Source of the DNA: Ursus arctos
Taxonomy: Eukaryota > Chordata > Mammalia > Carnivora > Ursidae
Direction of reading: 5' to 3'
Length of the DNA: 64,000 nt
Assembly: GCF_023065955.2 (NCBI RefSeq)
Contig: NW_026622985.1
Location: 76,249,931 to 76,313,930 of the forward strand
The position numbers were made by a program, and so were the translations under genes. The notes under the pieces are model-generated. The model was given only the letters and a program-made list of their open reading frames with translations, was not told where the DNA came from and did no database searches. Shown here in pieces: positions 12,030 through 22,258 of this stretch; within the stretch, counting starts at the first letter, position 1, and every line of letters begins with the position of its first letter.

Positions 12030-12283
12030 TCAGAAAAGGGAGGAGGAAGAGGAGGGAGGAGAAAAAAAGAAGTGAAGGAGGAGAGGAAGAAGAGAGGAAA
12101 GAAGGAGGGAAGGAAGGAAGGAGGGAGGGAGGAAGGGAGAGAAGGAAGGAAGGAGGGAGGGAGGAAGGGAGAGAAGGAAGGAAGGAAGGAAGGAAGGAAG
12201 GAAGGAAGGAAGGAAGGAAGGAAGGAAGGAAGGACAAGGAGAAAAAAGGGGAGCAGGAGGAGGAGAAGGAGGGGAGGAACAGG
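12030..12283 (+). repeat. Polypurine GGAA/GGGA microsatellite tract
   Basis: About 250 bp of almost pure A and G. It contains a perfect 32-bp tandem duplication (12121-12152 and 12153-12184) and a pure GAAG array at 12173-12234. Translated frames give only Lys/Arg/Glu/Gly or Ser/Pro/Leu/Phe strings and are not genes. Confidence 0.96.
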
Positions 12284-12424
12284 CCTACTTTGAAAGAATG
12301 ACTAATGAATTGGTTAAATGACTATATGTAATTAAGAAAATAGTATGAGATGAAGATAATTGTAATAGAAAGCTTTAGGAAAAAAATTAAACTCAGAATC
12401 ATAGCACATTAAAAAACAAATAAA

Positions 12425-12980
12425 CCTGGAGCAAGAATTTCCTGTCCTCTTCAAAGTCTTTCTAGAACTGGACTAAGAATCAAATTGACATGAGGCAGGT
12501 TAACAGGAGAAAATCAAATTTAATTTTGTGTGTACAGAGAATCCACATAGATGTGGAAATTCCAAAGACAGTCAGGCAAAATGAGGTATATAGGTCATCC
12601 TGAACCAAGGAGAAGTGGGTAGGGGTCTGGGACTGCAAAGAGAAGGAATGCAATTCACAGGAAGATGAAAGAGTCCATGTTTGGTAAACAAACCTTTGTT
12701 GGCTCAGCAGAAACAATGGGGCATAGAGGACTTTGATGAAACAGACCTCTCTAGATTTCTCCCTCTCTACCAGGCCAGTTCACAGCATGATGTAGTTTTG
12801 TGTGGTGATAGCTCTCTTCTTGGAGAGGGTCCCTTATCTAAATTGTTTTAGGCAGTTGTGAGGTAGGGAAAGAGCTTTTCCTGACCCTGCTGGGTTTTGA
12901 CTGCCTTTTTTAACTCAAAATTATCTTTATGCCAACATGGCCCATCTTGGGATGGCCTTCCCTTGGCCCCTACACCTGCA
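12425..12980. other. Possible old LTR-like repeat, unassigned
   Basis: Less AT-rich than its surroundings, with segments I associate with ancient LTRs ('TAACAGGAGAAAATCAAATT', 'GGAGAGGGTCCCTTATCT', 'CCCATCTTGGGATGGCC'). I cannot name a family or define ends. Confidence 0.3.
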
Positions 12981-13240
12981 TGGAGCTTTGTAGTATATAA
13001 TGCACTGGGGTATCAGGTAGGTTCAGTGAAATATACTGGGGGTAAACAGAAAGATTTCAGAAGAAGAATACAGAATACAGAACAACCAAAATCACTAGAA
13101 GCCTGGCCTTTTGCTATTTTCTAACTTTATCAAAGTCTAAATATTCTGAGTAAATCTATTGCCCCCATACTTCTCAATATTCCTTCAGTCAACAGTTTGC
13201 ATCTTAGGAAAATCTAACTTGGTTTCCTCTCCCTTTACTC
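12981..13240. other. Unassigned sequence
   Basis: Nothing recognised. Confidence 0.4.
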
Positions 13241-13729
13241 AAAAATGTGTGTCCTCGATGTGGATGGACCTAGAGGGTATTATGCTAAGTGAAATAAGTC
13301 CGCCAGAGAAAGACAATTATCATGTGATCTTACTGATATGTGGAATTTAAGAAACAAGGCAGAGGATCATAGGGGAGGAGAGGAAAAAGTGAAACAATAG
13401 AAACCAGAGAGGGAGACAAACCATAAGAGACTCTTAGTCTTAGGAAACAAACTGAAGGTTGCTGGAGGGGAGGAGTTGGGGGCATGGGGTTACTGGATGA
13501 TGGACATTGGAGAGGGTATGTGTTGTAATGATCATTGGATATTATATAAGACAGATGAATCACAGACCTGTACTCCTGAAACCAATAATACAATATATGT
13601 TGATTAATTAAATTTAAATTAAAAAATAAATAAAAAATAAATAATATGAAAACTATGAAATAAATATGAAAGTAAATAATATTAAAATGAATAGCATCTC
13701 TTAAAAAAAAAAAAAAAAGGTTGTGTCCT
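13241..13729 (+). mobile_element. 5'-truncated carnivore L1 3' end
   Basis: Plus-strand L1 beginning near 13256 with the end of ORF2 (13255-13350, MDLEGIMLSEISPPEKDNYH), then a 3' UTR with a purine-rich stretch and an extended AAAT/A-rich tail to about 13718. Imperfect flanking duplication around TGTGTCCT (about 13247-13255 and 13721-13729). It overlaps, in inverted orientation, the same part of L1 present at 6854-7250. Confidence 0.9.
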
Positions 13730-15051
13730 GATTATACTGACAGGACTTGCTTGAAAATCATGGCCACTGTCCAGTCCAGCAAGAAAGGTTTCTTCCTCAC
13801 TAGCCTTGCATTTTGCCTCCACTTATCACCTGAAAGGGTGGGATCTGTGTGCTGTAGCTATTTTTCTTTCACTGAGGCCTGGCATATAATATGTAGCAGG
13901 AGTTTTACTCTTGAGAATAGGAGGAAGCATGGAAGTTGCATCATGGCTTTCTTAAAATCCTCAGCAGCTCATGGGGATAAGCAAGAGATTAGAAGTAGAT
14001 GGTACACTCTGTAGGAAATGACTTATATTTCTGTTGAAAGGCTCTGCTGCATAAACAGGGTACAAATGCCATGGAGAAGCAGAGAAAGACCCCAAAGAGA
14101 TAACCAGGAATAACCGCCCCAAAGGTTAATTCATGCAGAAGGGCTGGAAAACATTGTATTTTGTAATGTCAGTTTCTATTATATCATAAACTGAATTAAT
14201 GTCAAAATACAGCATAATCAAATAAAAACTTAAAGCTTAAAATTATTTAAATGACACTCCAGTCTAAGTCACTCTAAAATCTCCCAGAAATCGTGTTACT
14301 CTCATGGGTTTTCTTTCCTCTTTCTTTTAAAAGTCTCAAAATATATCTGTTTCAAAACATTTTGCAAGAAAGTACACAATGATCCTTTGACCCCATTTAA
14401 CATATGGGGAATCTGAATCACAAGGAAATGAAATGCTTTATCCAGCCACAACAAAATGTCACCTGTTAAAGTAAAGACAATTTCAGGGTCTGACTTCCTT
14501 CCACTGGATTTATAAAGTTTATGTAGCAGTGAAGAGAACAGGGAATTTCTACAAACTGGAAGACAAACCCTGAGTGAAGTCTCCATTATTGTCAAATATA
14601 TTTCTTTGCCCCAAGCCTGTTTCCTCATCCATTTTGAGATGTACTAACTTTTAAAGAAATATTGAGATTGAGAAAATAAATATGTATTTCCCGAAACTAA
14701 ATAATTCCTAAACTTTTGGAGCTATAATGCCCTTTCACTGATTTGTATGACACTCTGTATCTTCTTAAAAGTTCTGCAGAGCTGACATTTGTTTTAAAGT
14801 TATGTGTCATCTTTTGGCTGGGGTTCTAGGATCAAGTAACTTATTCTATGGTTTATATTTCTCCTGGGGCATAATAATGTATTTATTAATTCATTCTCTC
14901 TCTTTCTCTCTCTCTTCCTCTCTTTCTTCTTTACCTCCTCCTAACTACTTTTTGTTTGGCCATTATTCTTGTCCCCAGGGCCCTGAAAAGCACAATGGAA
15001 ACAGTTTATTTTTAGTTTTGAAGCAGACTGATGTTAGCCATATTTCATATG
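13730..15051. other. Unassigned sequence with CT-rich tract
   Basis: No gene recognised. A (CT)n-type low-complexity tract lies at 14894-14935. Open frames at 13721-14014 and 14302-14628 (97 and 108 codons) have no recognisable domain. Confidence 0.45.
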
Positions 15052-15325
15052 ACAGACAGCATTGCATAGTGGTTAATTTGCACACACTCAGGAGTCAGAC
15101 TACCCAAGTTTGATTCCCTGTTTCTGCATTTATTAGCTGGGCAACATAAGCAAGTCTTGCATAAGTAAGACCTTTGTTTGCCTCAGTCTCCTCATCTCGA
15201 AAATGAATGTAAGAATAATACCAACCTCACAGGATTGTGTTTAGGATTGAATAAAGATATAAAAGCCCTTAGAGCAGTGCTTGGAGTATGTTATTCACTG
15301 TGTAAGTATTAGCTAGTACTGTTTT
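15052..15325 (+). mobile_element. MIR
   Basis: Near full-length MIR: 'ACAGCATTGCATAGTGGTTA', 'GGAGTCAGACTACCCAAGTT', 'TTAGCTGGGCAACATAAGCA', 'CCTCAGTCTCCTCATCTCGA', 'ACCAACCTCACAGGATTGTG', then 'TAGAGCAGTGCTTGGAGTAT'. Order and orientation match the MIR consensus. Confidence 0.92.
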
Positions 15326-17534
15326 TGTTTCCCCGTTCCATCACCTTGCTAACTGGTTAGGTGTTGATCAAAAATGCAAAGCTGCTTATGGTCATCATAT
15401 ATTTTCATGTCATTCACAGAATGATGTCCTACCTGATTCTAACCCAGAGAATCTGACTCCTTGAGACACGAATTCTCTGGCAACCAACTACACGCTCATG
15501 GTCTTGGCTCATCTGAAGACCCCTTGTTGATTTTGCATCTGGACATAGTGGGCCAACATTGTATGATGTACAAGGTGTCAGTAAAGCCTGCAGGGGATCC
15601 TTCCATCATAAGAAAATGACAACTCTCATTGTTCTCGTGGGGGAGCAGACACGGAGACCAAATGATTTAACCCTTTCAAGTGAGTAATATCCTAATTTGG
15701 ATTCTGCCTTGGGAGATGAGCTTCCCTGAGCTACATATAATCAAGTAAAACTGTATTTTCAGTAAATACTCCTTCAGTCCCTCATCTTTTCTCTACTATA
15801 ATAAGCATAACTTTCTCCATAAAGAACCTACATCATGGTTAAGATTACGGTTAAGTCTTTGTTATCCTCACAAAGCGTGTCTATATGAGCTGCTTTGAAA
15901 TTTCTTCTGAATCACTGCTTTAAAATATTTATGTTCTCAGATCACCTTAGAAAGTAATATTCCATGTCTTTTGTTTATTTGTTTTGTTTCTTTTACCCTA
16001 TGCCCACTGATGTGCTACATAGAAAAAACAAATTGTTATTGTATTGGAGCAATATTGTTTCCATTGATGAAGTTCCACAGAGAGATTATATGCAGATTTT
16101 ACCATCCAGAGCCATGCAAAAACATAGGTTTTTTAATGATTTTTTTAAAAAGGCACTACCATTATCATAATAAAACAACCTGATAAGTTTCCTATACATA
16201 TAAAACACAATGATATATGAAACTTATATTGTTTTCAAGCATTTTTTTATATGCTTAAAAATAAAACAAAAACGATTACCTACAGAAGAACCCTCTTCCC
16301 CCCATGAGTTTGGTGAGCCCTCACCAGGACGCAGTTTATAGTGCAATTTTGTAAATTTAGGAAAGAGATTCTCATGTCCATACTCGTATCTTCAAAAGGA
16401 AGTGTCTTCAATACTCTAGATGCTTAACAAATGCTTATGAAATAAGCAAGTGAATAAATATCTGGGTATTAATATACAGCTGTATTTGGCACCATTGATC
16501 TAAACACTTAATGCTCTCTTACAAATTGTAAATAATCCCCTGTTAAAAGAATTTCCTTATGTATATTGCTCCTGAAATTAAAAACAAAACTATTTTTAGT
16601 TATATTTTTGGTGACTATATACTAGATTATACAGAAGCTACTTCTTCAACCAGATCATAGCAAGCACAATTGTCTATAATCAGTTCTCTTTTGGGAGAGA
16701 TACAAAAATAATATCCAAGATAAACTGGGGAGAGAAAGATAGCATAAAATGTGCTGCAAGTTAGCTTGTGATTTAAAAAAGAAAATTGCTTTGTCATGAG
16801 TCAGAAACATTTTGGCTTCTTTTAAAAAATGATCTGAAACATTTTGACTAATGTCAGAGTTTCCAATGAAGAAGGATCTCATAAATATGCTGGTTTAGAT
16901 GAAAGATAAAAACAGAATAAGAATCACAGGATGAATAATTTGTATCCATAATGTATACTGATTTCTTGTTTTAAACATGTACGTGTAGGGGTATCAAAGG
17001 AACTCATTTGACCTAGAGGAGATAGTGTTGTTTCTGGCAAGTTTCTTTATCCTGTTTGAAAGAACTATTTTGTATTACATTGTTAAAACCAAATAAACAT
17101 TTAAATGCCATAATCAAAGGCCCAAATAATGGTAACTGAAAGATAATTTATGAAAAATCATTATAAACTGGTATCTCTCACTTCAAGAATATGTGTGAAC
17201 AGAATGAGTAAGGAAAGGAGACGGAAGGAAAAGGAATCTCTAAATTATAACCTCCATATGCTGATAAAGGTTTAATTAATTTGCAACACAATCTGCTGGA
17301 ATTTTTTTAAAGTTTTGCTTAAAGTTATCACACTAAGCATTCTCCAGTTTTGGACAACTGCCACCGGTGGCCTGGACCACATTTTAACTTTGGAAACTTA
17401 CTGATTTATGTTCAGTGTCATGTCAAAACAGATAAGTTTTCTAACCTTCTCCAGCTATGAGAGGGTTGGTAGTGGTTTCAGGAAACAATGAAGAAAGATG
17501 GAGGAAGAATGATTATGAAGTTACTCTTCACCTC
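15326..17534. other. Unassigned AT-rich sequence
   Basis: No repeat or gene recognised over about 2.2 kb, apart from a possible weak MIR/L2 tail near 16410-16460. The two overlapping open frames near 15964-16183 are frame shadows of one another without domains. Confidence 0.45.
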
Positions 17535-17711
17535 ATCTAAAGCAGTGTTCTTGACATTGAATCACTTAAAGAGTTTTAAATCTTACTGATGATTGAGTCT
17601 CATCCTCAAATTTCCATTTAATTGATCTGGTGTGGCCTGGGCATACAAATCTTTCAAAATTCCCCCAAATAATCCTATATGCAACCTATTTTGAGAACCA
17701 GTAATCCAAAG
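17535..17711 (+). mobile_element. MER5A-like hAT transposon
   Basis: Element body 17543-17703 opens CAGTGTTCTTGACATTGAAT and closes TTTTGAGAACCAGTA, the inverted ends of the non-autonomous hAT-Charlie element MER5A. Eight-base flanks ATCTAAAG (17535-17542) and ATCCAAAG (17704-17711) are a one-mismatch target-site duplication of the length hAT elements make. Non-coding. Confidence 0.85.
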
Positions 17712-17748
17712 GAAGCAGGAAGAAAAATGTAAGAAATGGATAACAGTT

Positions 17749-17880
17749 AAAAAGTTTTCTTTTAGAGGCGCCTGGGTGGCTCAGTCTGTAGACATGTGAC
17801 TCTTGATCTCAGGGTCATGAGTTCAAGCCCCACACTGGGGGTAGAGTTTACTTTAAAAAAAAAAAAAGTCTTCTTTTAAA
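17749..17880 (+). mobile_element. Short Can-SINE
   Basis: A compact Can-SINE of about 100 bp: head at 17766 (GGCGCCTGGGTGGCTCAG), GGTCATGAGTTCAAGCCCCA box-B region, then directly 'GTAGAGTTTACTTTA' and an A-run, without the long CT-rich body. Flanking duplication AAAAGTTTTCTTTTA / AAAAGTCTTCTTTTA confirms it inserted as a short form and was not deleted later. Confidence 0.9.
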
Positions 17881-18739
17881 AAAAATCAATTCAGTTAAAT
17901 TCTTTGGTTTCTCTTACATTGGCAGAGACCAAAATCTTTGCTTCTTATGATCATTTTGGGCTTAAGGCAATAGAATTGCACTAAAATTGCACTAAAAGCA
18001 GTGTTTCTATGACTTATTAAAATGATCTATTCAATTTTCTTTAATTCAGTTTAATAAATAGTGACTAAATAACCTATTGTATGCAAAGAACTGACCTCGT
18101 GTTGTAGGAATTCAAAGATGAATAAGATCCAATCTCCCTTCTCAAATAGCATACAGACAAGTGGAATGTTAGCTAAATCGACTAGAGTCAGATATTTGCA
18201 AATAAATCATACCTGGTAAAGAACCTTAATGGCTTCTTGAATAGCAAATGAATATCCTATAAGTTCTGACACCAAAATTACAAAATCAATTTTAAAAACA
18301 GCATTAGCCCATAGACATATAGCACTATGTCTGATTAGGCCTTAGAGAGTAGAGAAATGAGCCATTAGCTGATGAATTACAGTTACTTGTTTTTTGCCAA
18401 ACTGGGAGGCTGAAGGGGGTGTGTTGTTTCCAAGTACAAAGTCTGAGATATGAAATACTCACTTAAAAGTCTTAACAATCTACTGGGCTTACCTCTGAAA
18501 GTACTTCCTAGGTGCCCATTAGATTTTTTTTTTCAATTCAAATTAAGAGTGTAATTTATGCATAATCAATTGAATAAGTTGTTTTTAGATTTGTCTTGAG
18601 CTTGTCAGATCAGTGTTACCCAGTAAAATCTGTCTCCGTATCTCAGTATGCACTATTTTCTGATTAGTAATGCCGAGATCCATAGTGTATATATGTGCTT
18701 ACATGCATGTATGTGGCACAAGTTAGCTTGTTTAGTGAC
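17881..18739. other. Unassigned sequence
   Basis: No recognisable element. Confidence 0.4.
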
Positions 18740-18985
18740 ACTCTATTTGGTGACAGAAAGCAAATGAATGGTCATATGGGTTCTGTGTGTGGAACGTCAG
18801 AATGCAGGATTATGAAGGGGCACTAATAAACTTTTGGGGCAGATAATATGTTTATTTTCTTGACTATGGTATGCTATCAGAGGTATGTATTTTTTAAAAA
18901 TTTATTATACATTTTATGTTGTCCAGTTTATTATATATCTATTATACCTCAAAAAACTTTTAAAAAGTCATAAAAAATAAACAGC
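18740..18985 (+). mobile_element. Old L1 (L1M) 3' end
   Basis: Decayed 3' end of an old L1: TATTTTCTTGACTATGGT-type segment and terminal 'ATTATACCTCAAAAAACTTT' in place of the usual TATACCTCAATAAA ending. Confidence 0.5.
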
Positions 18986-19049
18986 TGTACTTTCTTATTC
19001 ATTATCATGAAATGCTTCTCTCATCTGACAACACAGAAATATTCTCTTA

Positions 19050-19142
19050 CACAGAACTTTTACGTTTAAGATCTTAATCCATTTGGGGATATGTTTGGTG
19101 TGTGAATGGTGGACTTAAGGATACAGTTTTATTTTTTCATAT
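19050..19142 (-). mobile_element. Old L1 ORF2 fragment, left part
   Basis: Reverse-strand L1 ORF2 remnant ('TTTAAGATCTTAATCCATTT' is the complement of the usual ORF2 segment). It continues after the SINE at 19157-19377. Confidence 0.55.
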
Positions 19143-19387
19143 ACAAACAATTCTATGGGGCGCCTGGGTGGCTCAGTCAGTTAAGCACCTGACTCTTGGT
19201 TCTGGCTCAGGTCGTGATCTCAGGGTCCTGAAATTGAGCCCCTCTTCGGGCTCTGTGCTCAGCAGGGAGTCTGCTTGAAATTCTCTCTCTCCTTCGCCCT
19301 CTGCCCTTCTCCCCACCCCTGGAATTCTTTCTCTCATTCTCTAAAAATAAATAAATAAATAAATCTTAAAAACAAAAACAATTCTAT
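19143..19387 (+). mobile_element. Can-SINE inserted in an L1 fragment
   Basis: Body 19157-19377: GGGGCGCCTGGGTGGCTCAG head, CT-rich body, (AAAT)n tail. Duplication ACAATTCTAT at 19147-19156 and 19378-19387. The host L1M fragment resumes on the far side, so the SINE is the younger insertion. Confidence 0.95.
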
Positions 19388-19720
19388 TAGTCTCACTTAA
19401 AAAAAAAATAACCCAGTTACCCCCACCAATTTACTATGCCCCTTCAATCACATACCCAGTTTCCATATATGCTTGAGTGCGTCTTGGGGCTCTTCGTTCC
19501 ATTTGATTGCCTGACTTGCCTCTCTCTGCACCAGTACCACTCTCACAATTACTACTGACTTAGAGTGAGCCTCTATCTGTTAAGGACAAGTCTCCTTTCC
19601 TGTTCGATTTGAATATTGTCTTTGTTATTCTTGGAGTTTTGCCCTTTGATGTGAATTTAGAATCTGTGTAAACAAATTTACTTTTGCACTGAGTTATAAG
19701 AAAAATTGTGTTGGCTATAC
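19388..19720 (-). mobile_element. Old L1 ORF2 fragment, right part
   Basis: Reverse-strand continuation of the L1M relic: 'CGTTCCATTTGATTGCCTGA', 'TGCACCAGTACCACTCTCAC' and 'GTTATTCTTGGAGTTTTGCC' correspond to the antisense of ORF2 downstream of the reverse transcriptase. Stops and indels throughout. Confidence 0.65.
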
Positions 19721-20789
19721 TGCTGACAATTATCACCCACAGCATAACACCATCCTTTGCAATACTTGTAATGATTGCTTTGTTTTGAAATACTAAAAAT
19801 CCTGCCAGTTCTGTGCAATACATAATACATCGCTGCATGTGTACTAAATGCAACAGCAGTTCATTGATTTTCCTATAGATTGCAGACCAGGGTGGCAGAA
19901 GCACCGAAAAAGAACAAAACCGCCTCTGAGCTTTATCAAGGGTGAGAAACCAACAGAAAGCTTTATTCCAGGTGTGCCTCCAAAGAGTATGCTTTTGAAA
20001 CTGTCAGAGATAAAGTGAAATGATTTTGCTAATTAAGATTGTCCTTTGCCTGTGAAAAGTTTTTTTTCCCCCATTTTGTGATCTCTGGCCCCTGACACCA
20101 GTCACTCTTCCAAATTTTATGGAAATCACCCGTATAAAAGAGATCAGATGCGGCTCTGCACCATTTATTCTTGTCTCATAAGAGAACTGCCAAGGGGATC
20201 AGAAGGGTAAGAAAAAATGATAGTCTGTGTTTGGAAACCACTCCACCTGCTGCTGATCCAAGCCTTGAGAAGTGGCTCTGAGAACCCATGGCCTTGTTTC
20301 TCTATCAACTGTTCACTCCATGAAAGGATTGAAATACTTCTGGCTCTAAAAATACCACAAACAAATGTGCACTCCCTTCCCCTCAGCTAGGAAGTGCTGA
20401 GAGACATAATCAGGGCCTTTACAAGTAATTTTAAAATTGTCATGTCTAAACGAGTAAGTTTTCAACAAACAGCAGCTTTTACAAACTTGTTTTTGTGGAA
20501 GAAATGAAAATGCACAGGAAGCTTTGACAGGGTACTTGCAAGGCTTGATGGGACTATAGGAATATTCTGAAGTCTAAGGTCAGATGGGCTCTGACAACGC
20601 CCTAGGAAAGCAGGCTGATGCCAAGTAAAGTAGGTTGGAGTGGAGAAAAGTCTATGGAATCTTCTGTACTCATCCCCCCTCCACCAAATCAATATATGCA
20701 AGAAACCAATGCACCTTCACTATCACCATCACTTTCACCATTAAAGAGGTAACACAGTTACTCTAGTTACTACTTCAAGGTAGTAATCA
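19721..20789. other. Unassigned sequence
   Basis: No repeat family recognised. Open frames at 19560-19904 and 20462-20701 (reverse) have no recognisable domain; the first lies partly in the L1 relic. Confidence 0.45.
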
Positions 20790-21005
20790 GGTAACCAAGA
20801 GCACAAAAAGTCAGGCTGCCTGGATTCAAATTCTAGCTCTAACACTATCAGAATGACTCAGTCTCTTTGTGCCTACATTTCTTCATCTGTAATATATGGA
20901 ATCTACAGTAAAGGGTTATTATAAGAGTTACTGTAAAGACTAAATTAGCTAATACATATAAAGCGCTTAAACAACATGCACTGTATGTGTTGGTTTTTAT
21001 CATGA
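20790..21005 (+). mobile_element. MIR
   Basis: MIR order on the plus strand: 'AGTCAGGCTGCCTGGATTCA', 'TGACTCAGTCTCTTTGTGCC', 'CATTTCTTCATCTGTAATAT', 'GGGTTATTATAAGAGTTACT', 'ATACATATAAAGCGCTTAAA'. Confidence 0.88.
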
Positions 21006-21294
21006 TTGTTAGTAGTAATACTATTATAACTATCAGGACCCTTAGGAGTGAAAGGAACGGAAGCTGAGTTTACAATTATAACAATTTTGAACTGAAAATT
21101 CTTTCAATCTTAACTTATTGGTGATGCTACGAGCCACACAAACCACACTTCTAATGACTGCTTTATAGACAGAACAATGTTCTCTATGTTATGAGATAAA
21201 AAAAAAAAAAAGAAAACCAGCGTATACATAGTCCAATAGCTTCATCTAGCAACTCTCATTTTTACACTGTGATTAATCTTGGTCCCGATCTAGA

Positions 21295-21800
21295 TCTATT
21301 TATTCACTCATTTATTCCACAAATAATTCACCCAATATTGTTTATTCAGCAAATAGTTACCAGTTGCTTAAAATCCAACATGTGCCAATCATTGTGTTTG
21401 CTGATGTAAAGGCTTATCCAATACTTCTCTGCTACAGAAGACTTACAGAAGCTTTTACTAATGATGACAGCACGATGGAATGATAATAGCAAGGAGACAT
21501 GGGACGTCTTCGTAAGGGAAGTGACATTTGATCTGGATTTTGAACTATGAGTAGGTGGGTCGGGCATTCCATGAAGAAAGCAAAGTATGTGATAAGGTTC
21601 AATAATAAGAGTGTGTCTTACACTGGGCACAGAGAGACATTTAATATGCCTGAAAGGAAAGGTTTGTGTTGGGGGAAAAGCAGAAAACAAGGAGGCTGCA
21701 AGAGCCGTTTGTGACCTCGTGGTGAGGAATCTGCACCAAGGACTACCGACTAGATTCTAGAGACCAAGTGAAGGTAAGAGTCCTTCAGGTATAGAAACAC
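21295..21800 (-). mobile_element. L2 fragment, reverse
   Basis: Begins with 'TTCACTCATTTATTCCACAA' (complement of the L2 3' end), continues 'GGAAGTGACATTTGATCTGG' and 'GGCATTCCATGAAGAAAGCA', segments typical of reverse-strand LINE-2. The open frame at 21346-21690 is a decayed remnant without an intact domain. Confidence 0.6.
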
Positions 21801-21814
21801 TTCCACTTCATAGA

Positions 21815-22258
21815 CTGCGTGTTCTTTGCTGTTTAACAAGTTACCAAAAACTCAGCAACTTAAAACAACACAAATATTAGCTCACAGTTTCATGGATCAG
21901 GAATCCGGCATATTTTGGTTGGGTCCTCTGCACCAGGCTGAAATCAATGAGTCAGTTAGATGCATCTTTATTTGAAGCTCAACTAGGGAAACATCCACTT
22001 CCATACTCCCTAGGCTTGCTGGCAGAATTCTCTGCTTGCATGTATGACTGCAATGTTTTCTTGCTGGCTTTTGGCTGGAACCATTCTCAACTACCAAGGT
22101 CACTCTCAGGTTCTTGCCACGTTGGCCCCCTCACACCATAGAAACTTACTCCTCAAGGACAGCAGCAGAATTTCTTTGATGCTTTGAGTCACTTTCATTA
22201 GGAAGAACTCAATTCCTTTTAAAAGTACATCTGATTAGATCAGGCCCACTCAGGATAA
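21815..22258 (+). mobile_element. MaLR (MLT1-like) LTR, left part
   Basis: Resembles the ERVL-MaLR LTR class: 'AACAAGTTACCAAAAACTCA', 'AACTTAAAACAACACAAATA', 'TCACAGTTTCATGGATCAGG', 'GGTTCTTGCCACGTTGGCCC', 'CTGATTAGATCAGGCCCACT'. It is cut at about 22258 by an L1 and resumes near 24030. LTR only; no viral genes. Confidence 0.65.

Noticed and set aside
12025..12293. Open frames on both strands encoding Lys/Glu/Arg/Gly or Ser/Pro/Leu/Phe runs
   Set aside because: Translations of the polypurine microsatellite; no sequence complexity.
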